Positions 47,901 to 57,219 of a stretch of 64,000 nucleotides of DNA are shown here, one piece after another. This DNA comes from Pelagicoccus sp. (lineage in GTDB: Bacteria > Verrucomicrobiota > Verrucomicrobiia > Opitutales > Opitutaceae): the NCBI GenBank assembly GCA_028284635.1, contig JANQRJ010000018.1, positions 1 to 64,000 of the forward strand, in the 5' to 3' direction. Made by a program: the position numbers and the translations under genes. The notes under the pieces were generated by a model. That model was given only the letters and a program-made list of their open reading frames with translations. It did no database searches and had not been told where the DNA came from. How positions within the stretch are numbered: the stretch's first letter is position 1; each line of letters opens with the position of its first letter.

Positions 47901-50900
47901 CAGTTCGTGTCGCGCGACTACCTCCGCGTACTGCCTGGCGAACCCATCGAACTCCCCGTCCGCATCGCCAACGGGCCTGCCACCATCACGCTCGGCCACG
48001 ACGTCCCCGGCCTGAACTACGATGCGGACGCGAAGGTCTTGCGAGGCATCCTGACGGAATTCGGGTTCCGTACAGTCACGCTTCTCGCGTCGTCGGACAA
48101 TGGATACGGCGTGCATATCCTAGACATTGATGTCTTCGACGACGGTTCCGGCTTCCCAGGCGACGAGCCGCCACCGCCGATGAACGTATTCGGCGTGGTA
48201 GGACAGCCAATCGACTTCCCGCTTCCCGCAGATCCGCTGCGCAGCGAGATCGTTTTCGGCGCGGGCGAAGACGGCACGCCATCGCAGATCCCGCCCGGAC
48301 TGGAATTCGTGAGCGACTTCGCGATCATCCGCGGCATACCGGAAGTTGACGGCTTCTTCGACGTGTTCCTCGAGATCACAGAATTCGGCTTCACTCGCCG
48401 CGAGCATGTCATCTTCGAAATCTACAAGGAGAACGACCTGCCGGACGACTTCCCGACTGACCCTGGCGTCGAGGAGCCGGACGACGGCCACGTCGAGCCG
48501 ATCCTCGGCAAGGTCGGCGAACGCCTCTACTTCGAGGCTCCGATCAGCGGAGAAGGCGTGAGCTTCGAGCTCGTAACCGGACCGGACGGCGAAGACTCCG
48601 AGCTGCCTCCAGGCATTTCTTTCGACGCCGAACTGGGCATCATTTCTGGCGTCCCCACGCTCAGCGGCATCTATCCGGTATGGGTCAAGGTCGACGAATT
48701 CGGCCACGTCCGCACCCACTTCGCTCCGATCATCGTGAGCGGTCCCGTCGGATCGCCTGAAATCGTCAGCCTGGACTTCATTTCGACCTTCCCCGGAGAG
48801 CACTTCAGCCATCTCGTCGAGGTCACCAACGATCCCTCGACCGTGTCCGTCGACTTCTTCGACGTGCCGGGTATCCTGAACTTCGATCCGGAGACCCTCA
48901 TCCTGGAAGGAAAGTTCGACTTCGGCGGCTTCTTTACCCTGCTCATCAAGGCGGAGAACGACACCGGAGTCGGCTACGGACTACTGCATATCGACGTCCT
49001 CGGCCTTGGCGACGGAGGCGACGGCACACTCCCGCCGGCCGAGATACCGCTCTTCATCAACGGCACAGCCGGCGAGGAACTCGATTGGGAACTGCCTAGC
49101 TTCATTCGCGGATCTTCCTTCGTCATCTCCGAAGATCCCGGCGGCTTCGAGACCCGTCTACCAGAGGGGCTCAGCATGTCGGAAGTGAACGGCCGCATCA
49201 CCGGCACGCCCGTTCATCCAGGCTTCAGCTTCGTATTCGTCAAGGTAGACGATGGCGAATTGCCTAGCCTCGCCCTGAACATCGGCGTCGCGCCAGGACT
49301 CCCGACTCCGATCGTCATCAGCCCGAACTTCTGGGTCGGACATCAAGAAAGGCCTTTCGAATATTGGATACACGCTACTGACTTCCCGTTTGCATTCTCC
49401 GCCACCGGACTGCCCGACGGCCTAATAATCGACACAAGGTCCGGCCGTATCAGCGGTACACCTACAGTTTCCGGCGAGTTCGAGGTCGAGCTCAGAGCGG
49501 AGAACGAAGCCGGGCAAGGCGAAGCTATGACACTCTTCCTCTTCATCGAGGAGCAGCCCCGTTTCCCTGTCGTATCCGCTCCATTCTATACCGAAGGCGA
49601 AGTCGGCTCCGCGCTTGAAATCCAAGTAAACGCCACGGAGAACCCAGATAGCTTCCACGCCACCGGCTTGCCCTTCGGCTTGGAGATCCATCCGGTAACC
49701 GGACTCATCTCCGGCACGCCACTCGTTCCCGGTTACTTCCCGGTCAGAGTCGAGGCCTTCAACGCTTCCGGACACGGATCCGCTAGCCTGGCCATCCTCG
49801 TCAAGCGCGCCGCAGCCGCTCCCGTTTACGTCGGTCCGAGCTCCATCGGCGGCAAGGTAGGCGAAGCGTTCTCCTTCCACCTGCCATTCAACAACGAGGT
49901 GACCTCCATCTCCTTCCACGAAGCTTCGCCAAACCCGATGCCAGCAGGGCTGCTCATCAATCCCTCTACCGGCGAAATCTCCGGCGTGCCCACTGAAACG
50001 TTCTTCGGCCAAGTCCAGTTCGTAGCTTCCGGACCAGGCGGCACCACGAACGCCTACCTCTACATCAGGATCGTACCAGCGCTCAACGCTCCCGTGGTCA
50101 ACAGCACTCCATTCGCCTCCGGCACCACCGGCCAAGGCTTCGAGTACCAGATCACCGCCAGCAACGATCCGGTCGAATTCGAGGCTGATAACCTGCCAGA
50201 CGGACTGGGCGTCGACACCTCCACCGGCCTCATCTCCGGCACGCCAATCGAAGCCGGATACGCCGACGTCTATCTCCGCGCTCGCAACGCCTCTGGCTGG
50301 AGCAAGGCGCGGCTCGTCATCTTCGACATCCTGCCCGGACTCGAGGCGCCCACCATCGTCAGCGCCCCTTACGCTCGAGGACAGGTTGGACAGTCCTTTA
50401 GCTTCCAGGTCGAAGCCACCAACAATCCGACGCAGTACGTCTCCTCACGCGACCTTCCCGGCGGCCTCACGCTCGATCCCAACACGGGAGCGATCACCGG
50501 CACGCCCACGGAGGCTGGGCTGACCGAAACTATCCTGAGCGCTGCAAACGCCTCCGGCTTCGGCAACGGCATGGTATTCTTCATCTCCATCAAGCCCTCG
50601 CTCGAGATGCCCAGAATCATCTCCAGCGGCACCGCTTTCGGCAAGGTAGGCGAGCCATTCCTCTACCAGATCAAGGCCACAGCCGAGCCCACCTCCTATA
50701 AGGCAGAGAACCTGCCAGCCGGACTCTCGCTCAATGCCACCACAGGCTTCATCACCGGCACGCCCACCGAGCCCACGGACGAGCCCGTCATCCTAGTCGT
50801 CTCCGCAAGCAACGCCTCCGGCTCCAGTCTCCCGCGCGCTGTCTTCCTGGAGATCCTGCCCTCCGCCCAGGCGCCTGAGATCCTCGGCGGCAGCTTCCTC

Positions 50901-52208
50901 CTCGGCAAGGTAGGCGAGAACTTCGAGTTCCAGGTCTTCGCCACGAACGAGCCCACCAACTACTTCAGCCCGAACCTCCCGCAAGGCCTCTCGATCAACA
51001 GCAGCACCGGCCTGATAAGCGGCGAGCCTGAAGTGGCAGGCGAGTTCATCGTCGAGCTCCAAGCCTCCAACGAAGCAGGAACCGGCGATCCCGCCGTCAT
51101 CATCATCTTCGTGCTCCCCGGAGCCAACATGCCGCGCGTCACCAGTGCCCCCTACGCCAAGGGCAAGGTCGGAGACGAGTTCTCCTACCAGATCCTCGCC
51201 TCCGAGGACGACGTGACCTTCGGCGTCGATGGCAATCTCCCCCGCGGTCTCGATTTCGACCCGACCACCGGCATCATCGGCGGCACCCCCGTCGAGCCTA
51301 GCCTCGTAAGCGTGTACCTCACCGCGACCAACGACGCTGGCACTAGCCTGCCGCAGCCTCTGACTATCAAGATCGAACCCTCCCTCGAAGCCCCCGTCAT
51401 CGTATCCAGCTTGCGAGTACGCGGAATGGTCGGCGAGGATTTCGAGTACCAGATCGACGCCACCAACATGCCAGACGAGCGGCCTCTGCCGCCGTCAGCC
51501 GAGTTCGACGCCATCGGTCTGCCTAGCGGCCTCGGCGTCAACAACGCCACCGGCATCATCAGCGGCACGCCAGAGGAGGCAGGCATCTTCGTCGTCACCC
51601 TGGCCGCCAGCAATGCCTCGGGCGACGGACAGAGCAAGTTCCTGCTCATGAGCATCGATCCCGCGCTCGACGCTCCCGTCGTCTTCGGAGCCACCCGCGT
51701 ATCAGCCCAGGTCGGCAAGTCCTTCGACTACCGTATCCGAGCTACCAATACGCCTACCTCCTACGATGCGGAACACGCCATCTCCTGGCTCTCCGTCAAC
51801 ACCAGCACTGGCGATCTCACCGGTACGCCCGACGAGCCAGGCGAGCACACCGTAGGCCTCTTCGCCACGAACGATTCCGGCACCAGTGACCCCGGGCCCC
51901 TCGTGATCGTAGTCTACCCCGCCGCCGATACGCCTAAGATCGTCAGCGAACGCTCGGCCACCGGCAAAATCGGCGAGGTCTTCAGCTATGCCATCGAAGC
52001 TACGAACACGCCCACCTCCTACAAGGTAAGCGGCCTGCCAGCCGGACTGTCCCTCAACAGCTCCACTGGCTTGATCTCAGGCACTCCGACCGCATCCGGC
52101 ACCTTCGAAATCAGCATGGTCGCCTCCAACGCCAACGGCGAAGGCGCCCAAACGGAACTCGTCCTCGTGATCAGCCCCCGACAGGAGATCACGATCATCG
52201 TCCCATAG
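44958..52208 (+). CDS. Giant secreted putative-Ig (He_PIG) repeat protein
   Basis: 2416 residues with a signal peptide (TWLSVALLIGATATKA). The first 1350 or so residues are two diverged copies of a large block, each opening with SFFLTVGTEFELELPLD- or SLFLEVGTRFSLKLDLK-type sequence and containing FGRVGVPFELRAP / FGRVGVPFGLNAP. Gly/Pro linkers such as GGSGGPGGPGGP separate modules. The last 1000 residues are tandem domains of about 85-90 residues with the unit GKVGExFxYQIxATNxPTSY, LPxGLSxNxxTGxISGTP. These are putative Ig (He_PIG) domains. No catalytic domain, dockerin or sorting signal was seen. A surface or matrix adhesin is likely; T2SS export is inference. Confidence 0.88.
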   Translation: MIKTPLSSLLSKSTWLSVALLIGATATKAQDPATGPEEHPGESSFFLTVGTEFELELPLDVGQTATLPSSFDGETFALPPGLSYDSSSLLLGGSPTESGIYETLVLVNEISPTGVLEENPHLIVFLVSDDPSTGAPKLSRISEVEFTAGTTFTYGILASGDPTTYGAEDLPPELALNPDTGEISGLIGGEREFFFIVQAGNASGNAYGIQILDIYQPGTAEDDPDSTTGPKEDYEPFFGRVGVPFELRAPDDYVDATFALAAGQSFPGGLDFDSEENGVISGTPTAEGLFRTELQITRGSDIENVGLRFFITDSDAAPQFASERHVHVTPGEPFDIELIYANGPATLSLESEIPGTSFDPTEGVLEGTIDEPGRYDALVLASSENGYGIHHVEIDVFEGGSGGPGGPGGPAHIVGKVGESLFFQMPFSLSGVGVDFGTNPDGTPSLPPPGIDFNATEGAFIGVPQVPGFFHFTLLISEGGDIREEHFQFDIFDPFIGEGPPPINVFGDVGIPMEMPIFLPDDIVGPVIESLPEGLSFVADTLTIVGTPVTPGFFEATLVAQQDGDPINIPVFVEIFGDFGPGGPGGPGEEFKIHGWVGEFLTFPLPYDPATTVVSIPIGPTGLPPVLPTGVEFDATHLSFVGFPQDAGFFEFALALTEGGETRTVPVFFDIQFHDFGGGDPGSPHPEFHNQEASLFLEVGTRFSLKLDLKETDSIEFPEELDGQSFALPTGLTFNSETNAIVGTPTTSGIFESLAFVEKTTGVQEYRLLFLVSDDDEDGAPRLSFYSEAEYVPGTAFDVQILAAGDPTSFAVEDLPDGASVDAGTGVISGQLDFPEEFDLIVSATNANGTAYGILFLDAEFDDGHDGPGGTGDPTGASGPGDPAGPGSEEDEVEESPEPIFGRVGVPFGLNAPAEFASATFELADGEAFPAGISFDSSSTFTISGTPTEEGLFKTVIRVIQEGESREVALSFFIADSVAAPQFVSRDYLRVLPGEPIELPVRIANGPATITLGHDVPGLNYDADAKVLRGILTEFGFRTVTLLASSDNGYGVHILDIDVFDDGSGFPGDEPPPPMNVFGVVGQPIDFPLPADPLRSEIVFGAGEDGTPSQIPPGLEFVSDFAIIRGIPEVDGFFDVFLEITEFGFTRREHVIFEIYKENDLPDDFPTDPGVEEPDDGHVEPILGKVGERLYFEAPISGEGVSFELVTGPDGEDSELPPGISFDAELGIISGVPTLSGIYPVWVKVDEFGHVRTHFAPIIVSGPVGSPEIVSLDFISTFPGEHFSHLVEVTNDPSTVSVDFFDVPGILNFDPETLILEGKFDFGGFFTLLIKAENDTGVGYGLLHIDVLGLGDGGDGTLPPAEIPLFINGTAGEELDWELPSFIRGSSFVISEDPGGFETRLPEGLSMSEVNGRITGTPVHPGFSFVFVKVDDGELPSLALNIGVAPGLPTPIVISPNFWVGHQERPFEYWIHATDFPFAFSATGLPDGLIIDTRSGRISGTPTVSGEFEVELRAENEAGQGEAMTLFLFIEEQPRFPVVSAPFYTEGEVGSALEIQVNATENPDSFHATGLPFGLEIHPVTGLISGTPLVPGYFPVRVEAFNASGHGSASLAILVKRAAAAPVYVGPSSIGGKVGEAFSFHLPFNNEVTSISFHEASPNPMPAGLLINPSTGEISGVPTETFFGQVQFVASGPGGTTNAYLYIRIVPALNAPVVNSTPFASGTTGQGFEYQITASNDPVEFEADNLPDGLGVDTSTGLISGTPIEAGYADVYLRARNASGWSKARLVIFDILPGLEAPTIVSAPYARGQVGQSFSFQVEATNNPTQYVSSRDLPGGLTLDPNTGAITGTPTEAGLTETILSAANASGFGNGMVFFISIKPSLEMPRIISSGTAFGKVGEPFLYQIKATAEPTSYKAENLPAGLSLNATTGFITGTPTEPTDEPVILVVSASNASGSSLPRAVFLEILPSAQAPEILGGSFLLGKVGENFEFQVFATNEPTNYFSPNLPQGLSINSSTGLISGEPEVAGEFIVELQASNEAGTGDPAVIIIFVLPGANMPRVTSAPYAKGKVGDEFSYQILASEDDVTFGVDGNLPRGLDFDPTTGIIGGTPVEPSLVSVYLTATNDAGTSLPQPLTIKIEPSLEAPVIVSSLRVRGMVGEDFEYQIDATNMPDERPLPPSAEFDAIGLPSGLGVNNATGIISGTPEEAGIFVVTLAASNASGDGQSKFLLMSIDPALDAPVVFGATRVSAQVGKSFDYRIRATNTPTSYDAEHAISWLSVNTSTGDLTGTPDEPGEHTVGLFATNDSGTSDPGPLVIVVYPAADTPKIVSERSATGKIGEVFSYAIEATNTPTSYKVSGLPAGLSLNSSTGLISGTPTASGTFEISMVASNANGEGAQTELVLVISPRQEITIIVP

Positions 52209-52271
52209 AGAAAGAGCATCCCCTCCCCCAAACGAGATAGCGACAACAGAACTAAGCAACGTCCCACACTC

Positions 52272-53657
52272 ATGAAACCAAAGCTCGTCACCATCACCCT
52301 CGCCCTCCTCGCGAGCGCCTTCCTTGGAGGGCAGTCGCTCTTCGCCGACCCTACTGAGCTTCCCAAAGGCAAGGTAGGCGAGGCATACTCGTATGTCTTC
52401 ACCATCAACCCAACCCCCGCGGATGGAACCGTTTTCTCCGCAACCGGGCTGCCAAACGGGCTCTCCATCAACGCATCGACGGGCGAGATCAGCGGCACTC
52501 CCACCACCGCCAACACCTTCCTCGGCACCATAACCCTCTCCTTCAACGGAGAGGCCAACAACCTGGATGTCTCCATACTGATCGAAGCGGCAGCCGGAAC
52601 ACCCAACATCACCAGCTCCACTACCGCCTCCGGTACCGTCGGCCAGGCGTTTTCCTACACCATCGTCGCTGACAACTCGCCCACCAGCTACAATGTCGAC
52701 GGCGACCTCCCCGCCGGAGTCACCGACACAGGCAGCTCCATATCCGGCACTCCAACGAGCCCTGGAACCTTCCCCGTCCAGCTCAGCGCCAACAACGGAT
52801 CAGGCGAAGGCCCAGCCACCACGCTCACCATCACCATAGAACCAGCAGGCGAAGTCCCCGTAATCACAAGCTCCGCCACCCTCTCAGGCGACGCCGACGA
52901 ACTGCTTAGCTATCAAATTGTGGCCTCCAACACGCCAACCTCGTACAACGCCTCCGGCCTCCCCCTCGGCGTCACCGTCAACACCGATACTGGCTTTGTC
53001 AGCGGCACCCCGACGATCGAAGGCACCTACACCGCCACCCTCACCGCCACCAACGAATTCGGCTCCAGCAGCAACTTCACTCTCACCATCGTAATCGGCA
53101 ATGTGCCCCAAATCAGTTCGAATCTCGCCGTCGAGCTCGATTCCGAGGAGGCCATGGACTACACCGTCACCGCTTCAAACTCTCCCACTTCCTTCACCGT
53201 ATCCAACCTGCCAAACGGCCTCAGCTTCAACACCGAGACCCGCAAGATCGCCGGTACACCCTCCTCCTCCGGGACCTACAACGTCACCCTCTCCGCTAGC
53301 AACGCCGTCGGCGACGGGCCCGAAGCGACCCTCGTTATCACCGTAGCCGAAGGAGCCTCCGATCTCGACGAAAACCTCAGCAAGCCAATCTTCGGCCTCA
53401 AGTCTCTCACCGCAGGGAACTACCTCACCCTTACCTTCACCCGTTCCAAGCCAGCGGTAATCGGCATATCCTACCACGTCGAAACCAGCGAAGACCTCGC
53501 TGAATGGACCGATTTCGACCTCGCGAACTCGAACCTCGAGATCACGGCAGTCGACAACCAAAACGGCACCGAAACCATCACCGTACTGTATCCGGAACCC
53601 AACGACGGCACTACCGAGCAATTCATTCGCTACAAGCTCGTCTCAGACTCGCCGTAA
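52272..53657 (+). CDS. Secreted putative-Ig repeat protein, shorter paralogue
   Basis: 461 residues with a signal peptide (ITLALLASAFLGGQSLFA). Four He_PIG domains (about 28-365) share the unit of the giant protein (LPNGLSINASTGEISGTP). The C-terminal domain of about 95 residues contains GISYHVETSEDLAEWTDFDL, a beta domain I have seen recurring at the ends of verrucomicrobial secreted proteins. It lies 63 bases downstream of the giant gene and is probably cotranscribed. It may cap or anchor the larger protein; this is inference. Confidence 0.87.
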   Translation: MKPKLVTITLALLASAFLGGQSLFADPTELPKGKVGEAYSYVFTINPTPADGTVFSATGLPNGLSINASTGEISGTPTTANTFLGTITLSFNGEANNLDVSILIEAAAGTPNITSSTTASGTVGQAFSYTIVADNSPTSYNVDGDLPAGVTDTGSSISGTPTSPGTFPVQLSANNGSGEGPATTLTITIEPAGEVPVITSSATLSGDADELLSYQIVASNTPTSYNASGLPLGVTVNTDTGFVSGTPTIEGTYTATLTATNEFGSSSNFTLTIVIGNVPQISSNLAVELDSEEAMDYTVTASNSPTSFTVSNLPNGLSFNTETRKIAGTPSSSGTYNVTLSASNAVGDGPEATLVITVAEGASDLDENLSKPIFGLKSLTAGNYLTLTFTRSKPAVIGISYHVETSEDLAEWTDFDLANSNLEITAVDNQNGTETITVLYPEPNDGTTEQFIRYKLVSDSP

Positions 53658-53678
53658 ACCCTCGCCCTTCTCAGCAAC

Positions 53679-53710
53679 GGTGGGTCGGCTTCTCCGAAGA
53701 CGACCCTACC
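53679..53710. repeat. Hairpin repeat (GGTCGGCTTCTCCGAAGACGACC type), copy 1
   Basis: GGTGGGTCGGCTTC and GAAGACGACCCTACC pair around TCC, 22 bases after the Ig-paralogue stop. A related pair lies at 58958-59007. Confidence 0.7.
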
Positions 53711-53834
53711 AGCTCGCTAGTGTCGGCAACCGAACCCCTCACAGACCTCGCTGCGAAGGTAAGGGGTTCCGACTGAAAGCCGCTTCGACGACGAAGCTCG
53801 CCAAGCGGAGCCAATGCGCGCTTATAGAAGCGCC

Positions 53835-54749
53835 ATGGTCGTCCTGGAAAGCATCGTACCCGTCCTGATACTCATCGGCTTCGGAAAAGTTCTATCGAGA
53901 GCCAAGTTCTTCTCGGAAGGATTCTTCCGCGAACTCAACCGCCTCACCTACTTCTTCGGCCTGCCCAGCCTCCTGATCTACAAGGTCGCGGAGATCGACC
54001 TTACCAGTGAGGCAGGTATCGGGATTCTGTATACGCTCTTGATCGTAATCGGGGCATCCATCGTCCTGAGCTATCTTCTGGTCGCGTTCCTCAGAGTCCC
54101 AAGCAAGTCGATCGGCGCCTTCGTGCAAGGCAGCTACCGCGGCAATCTAGCCTTCGTCGGATTTCCCGTGGTATACTTCGCTCTTGGATCGGAAGGCCTA
54201 AGCCTCGGCATGTTCGCCAGCGGCATCTGCATCCTCGTCTACAACGTCTCAAGCGTGGCTATCCTTATCCTGCACGCCGAAGGGAAAAGCGAAAATCCCC
54301 TCAGCGCCGTCTGGCGACACGGGCTCCGCAACCCTCTGATCATCGCCTGCATCATCGGCTTCGCTCTGAATCTCGCCGACTGGTCCATCCCTCTCATGGT
54401 CCGGCGTTCCCTCGAGGCCGTCGGACAGCTAGCGCTTCCACTGGCGCTCATGGGGCTCGGAGCCGGACTCAAGTTCGACGAACTGAAGGGACGACTCGGT
54501 CTCTCCACCACGGCGGCCCTGGTCAACGTCGCTTTCAGCCCTCTTCTCGGCTACGTCGTGGGACGCTGGCTCGGCCTCGACGACACAAGCCTCAAGGTTG
54601 CGGTGATTTTCCTAGCCTGTCCCACAGCCGTCTTCTCCTATGTCCTGGCAGACATGCTCGGCAACGACAGCGGCACCGCCCGCAACATCGTGATCCTCAG
54701 CACTCTATTCTCAATAGTATCGCTGGTCCTAGCCATCGCCCTCGTCTAG
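53835..54749 (+). CDS. AEC-family (auxin efflux carrier-like) transporter
   Basis: 304 residues from ATG at 53835 (MVVLESIVPVLILIGFGKVL); an ATG at 53814 adds seven residues. Ten transmembrane helices in two halves, with the family patterns LNRLTYFFGLPSLLIYKV, GSYRGNLAFVGFPVVY, and in the second half ALPLALMGLGAGLKFDEL and ACPTAVFSYVLADML. AEC proteins export organic acids or amino acids; the substrate is unknown here. It stands alone between repeats. Confidence 0.9.
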   Translation: MVVLESIVPVLILIGFGKVLSRAKFFSEGFFRELNRLTYFFGLPSLLIYKVAEIDLTSEAGIGILYTLLIVIGASIVLSYLLVAFLRVPSKSIGAFVQGSYRGNLAFVGFPVVYFALGSEGLSLGMFASGICILVYNVSSVAILILHAEGKSENPLSAVWRHGLRNPLIIACIIGFALNLADWSIPLMVRRSLEAVGQLALPLALMGLGAGLKFDELKGRLGLSTTAALVNVAFSPLLGYVVGRWLGLDDTSLKVAVIFLACPTAVFSYVLADMLGNDSGTARNIVILSTLFSIVSLVLAIALV

Positions 54750-54914
54750 GAAGATGTTGAAAAGTCTAACGACAGCCACGATTTTGCAGCCGCATTCGTG
54801 AGTACCGAGTCTCGTTTGCGGGACGACAGCGAAGCGAACAACAAGCTCCCACGGCAGAAATCTTCTACTTGGTCAACGCGCTCCAAGAGAAGCCACGTTC
54901 TTTCTCCAACAACC

Positions 54915-55970
54915 TCAAGGAGCGCCCAGCAATTCGGCCGCCTCGATAGCTTCCAGGTTATCGATCCGTTTGCCCAAGCTCGGATGGGACGATATCAACT
55001 CCAGCATCTCGCCTCCTTCCGAACCGCGATGCAGCAGCACCAGTATCTCCTTCATCGCAGCCGCGCTTCGACCGCTCTCGATCAGCTGCCTCCCGGCAAA
55101 CGTGTCCGCCTCGATCTCGAAAGCCTGCGAATAGCGCGACTCCAGAGCCAAGGACGGCACTGAACTGAGCAGGCCTCCCATCGAAGACAGATCTCCCAAC
55201 GCTATCGAAAGAATCAGGAAGACTCCCGTATTCTGCAGCACCGAGCGAAGACCGTGCTGCTCCTCCACATGGGCGATCTCGTGCAAAAAAACCGCCATCA
55301 CCTGCTCCTCCGTTTCGCAAAGCTCCAGAAACTCCCGTGTCGCCACGATCGCTCCCGAAGGCAAGGCGAAAGCATTCGGCCCGATCGCCGGGGCCGCGTG
55401 TATATGCAGTTCGTAGTTATACTCCGGAGACAGATCGCCAGCAACCATAGCCAAAGCTTCCTCGAATGCCCGGCTGGCCAGCTCGAAGTCCTCGCCCTCC
55501 GTGATTTTCTCCCCCAGCACATTCATGCGCTGAAACGAATCCAGGCTCTCCTCGGAAATCCGCTCGCGAACAGCTTGGGGCACCTCGTGAGCCAAGTGAT
55601 TCGCAATTGCCGGCATGGCGTATTCCAGAAAGACGAAAACGAACAGAGCCATTCCGGCGATGCTCGCCACCGCCATCGGCCAACGATCCTCCATCCAGGA
55701 CACCAAACGAAGAAGCCCCCCGCCTTCACGACCGTTTTCCAGGGCACGGACGAGAGAAGAATCGCTCGTCTCAAGACGTCCGCCATCGCGAAACCGAAAC
55801 ACGCGGGGCAGATTGCCCAGTTTCGGCTCTATTTCGTATTCGTTTCTTGAATACGAGTAGCCCTCCTCTGAAACCCGCAGTCGAATCTCCCCATGTTCAT
55901 CTGCCGAGAGCCAAGCAGTAACGCATTCGGAACTCGCCGGAAGGTAATAGATCCCCTCCTGCTCATTCAT
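54915..55970 (-). CDS. M48-family metallopeptidase with N-terminal membrane anchor
   Basis: 351 residues from ATG at 55970, which overlaps the DUF898 stop (ATGA). A cytosolic N-terminal domain (about 1-100) of unknown fold is followed by one transmembrane helix (ASIAGMALFVFVFLEYAMP, about 102-120) and then the peptidase. The zinc motif is HEIAHVEEQH (230-239), with the third ligand Glu probably in FEIEADTFAGR. The ending SSHPSLGKRIDNLEAI is typical of M48B. It probably works with the membrane protein encoded upstream. Confidence 0.9.
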   Translation of the reverse strand: MNEQEGIYYLPASSECVTAWLSADEHGEIRLRVSEEGYSYSRNEYEIEPKLGNLPRVFRFRDGGRLETSDSSLVRALENGREGGGLLRLVSWMEDRWPMAVASIAGMALFVFVFLEYAMPAIANHLAHEVPQAVRERISEESLDSFQRMNVLGEKITEGEDFELASRAFEEALAMVAGDLSPEYNYELHIHAAPAIGPNAFALPSGAIVATREFLELCETEEQVMAVFLHEIAHVEEQHGLRSVLQNTGVFLILSIALGDLSSMGGLLSSVPSLALESRYSQAFEIEADTFAGRQLIESGRSAAAMKEILVLLHRGSEGGEMLELISSHPSLGKRIDNLEAIEAAELLGAP

Positions 55971-57124
55971 AGCCCAATCTCGAAGTCCATGAACTCCGCC
56001 GCCGACTCGCCGACGGCGCCTTCCTCGCCCACTCCGGCATCGACATGCGTACCCAAATCTCCGCCAGGAGCGAACACGTTCGTCGTCTCCAGCAAGTACC
56101 GGCGAGCCCGAATAGTCGCCCACGGAAGCAACAAACCAAGCGTCGCAATGGAAGCCAGCGCATTTGTAACCGAAATCCAGAGAAAGCGACCCAAGCGAAG
56201 ATCGGATTCAAAGGAAACCTCGCCGAACTTCAGCACGGAAAGATTATAGACGAAAAACTTCGCCCAAAGTCCCTTCTGCAAAACCACGCCCACTACTATC
56301 AGCAACGGATACAGAACTACCATCAATATCACTGCTACAATCTCCGGGGGGCCAGCCGTCCCCGCTTCTGCTTCCAAGCCCTCGAACATGCCGGTCGCCG
56401 CCAGGGCTCCAACGAACAAAGCCCCACCCACGACGTAGAGCCCCATCACAATGAGGCCGAATATTATGTAATAAGCGTAGTAGGTCCCTGCCATCGGCTT
56501 GAAGGAGAAATCCTTCTCGCCGAACTTCATGTTGTCCAACGCGTACTCCTTCTGCTTCATCACCCAATAGGGAGTGATCAAACCAAAGGTGAAAGGCACC
56601 AGCAACGCCCAACCCATAAACGCCGCGTAGGCGTTGCCCAGCGTCCCGTCGAAACCGAAACGAACGTTGCGATAAGCCGTGTTTCTCGTCCGAAAACGCA
56701 GCGCCTTGTACGCCAGCCAAGGAAACGCGAGCAGATATACAAGTACCACCGGAGCTACAAACAAAGGATTGAAAACCCCCGCCAATAGATAGAGTCCGAA
56801 AAACGCCACTACCACAAGGTACCCAATCAGCAGATTGACCGGCTTCGCCAGATAGTCGAAAGAGTGTCCGTCCAGGTAAGTGTTGGCATACAAGTAGCGG
56901 CGAGACCTGACCTGGGCCCAGGGAACGTAGATGCCTAACGTCACCACGGACAGCATCAGATTCACGATCCATATGCGAAAGTACTCCATCGTGTCGCCGC
57001 GAAATTCGAAGCCGACCGAAGCAATAGGAGCGGAAGATTCCAAAACGGCGCCATGCGACAGGCTAGAGGAGGAAGCGTTCGAAGCGCTATTCGGATTGGG
57101 ATTTTCTTGAGGGTCTTGAGACAT
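55967..57124 (-). CDS. YjgN/DUF898 membrane protein
   Basis: 385 residues, with a Ser/Asn-rich N-terminus, then about eight transmembrane helices. DUF898 patterns: FRGDTMEYFRIWIVNLMLSV, VTLGIYVPWAQVRSRRYLYA, TAYRNVRFGFDGTLGNAYAA, FGLITPYWVMKQKEYAL, and a repeated ATLGLLLPWATIRARRYLLE near the C-terminus. The function is unknown. Coupling to an M48 peptidase gene by a four-base overlap suggests a joint membrane quality-control role. Confidence 0.9.
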   Translation of the reverse strand: MSQDPQENPNPNSASNASSSSLSHGAVLESSAPIASVGFEFRGDTMEYFRIWIVNLMLSVVTLGIYVPWAQVRSRRYLYANTYLDGHSFDYLAKPVNLLIGYLVVVAFFGLYLLAGVFNPLFVAPVVLVYLLAFPWLAYKALRFRTRNTAYRNVRFGFDGTLGNAYAAFMGWALLVPFTFGLITPYWVMKQKEYALDNMKFGEKDFSFKPMAGTYYAYYIIFGLIVMGLYVVGGALFVGALAATGMFEGLEAEAGTAGPPEIVAVILMVVLYPLLIVVGVVLQKGLWAKFFVYNLSVLKFGEVSFESDLRLGRFLWISVTNALASIATLGLLLPWATIRARRYLLETTNVFAPGGDLGTHVDAGVGEEGAVGESAAEFMDFEIGL

Positions 57125-57219
57125 AGAGCAGGAGGGGGTTTTAGAGATGATGCTTAACGAAACTCCCTGAAACAGACCCTCTCAGCGAAGCAACTGCAAG
57201 GGAAAATATATAGACGCTG

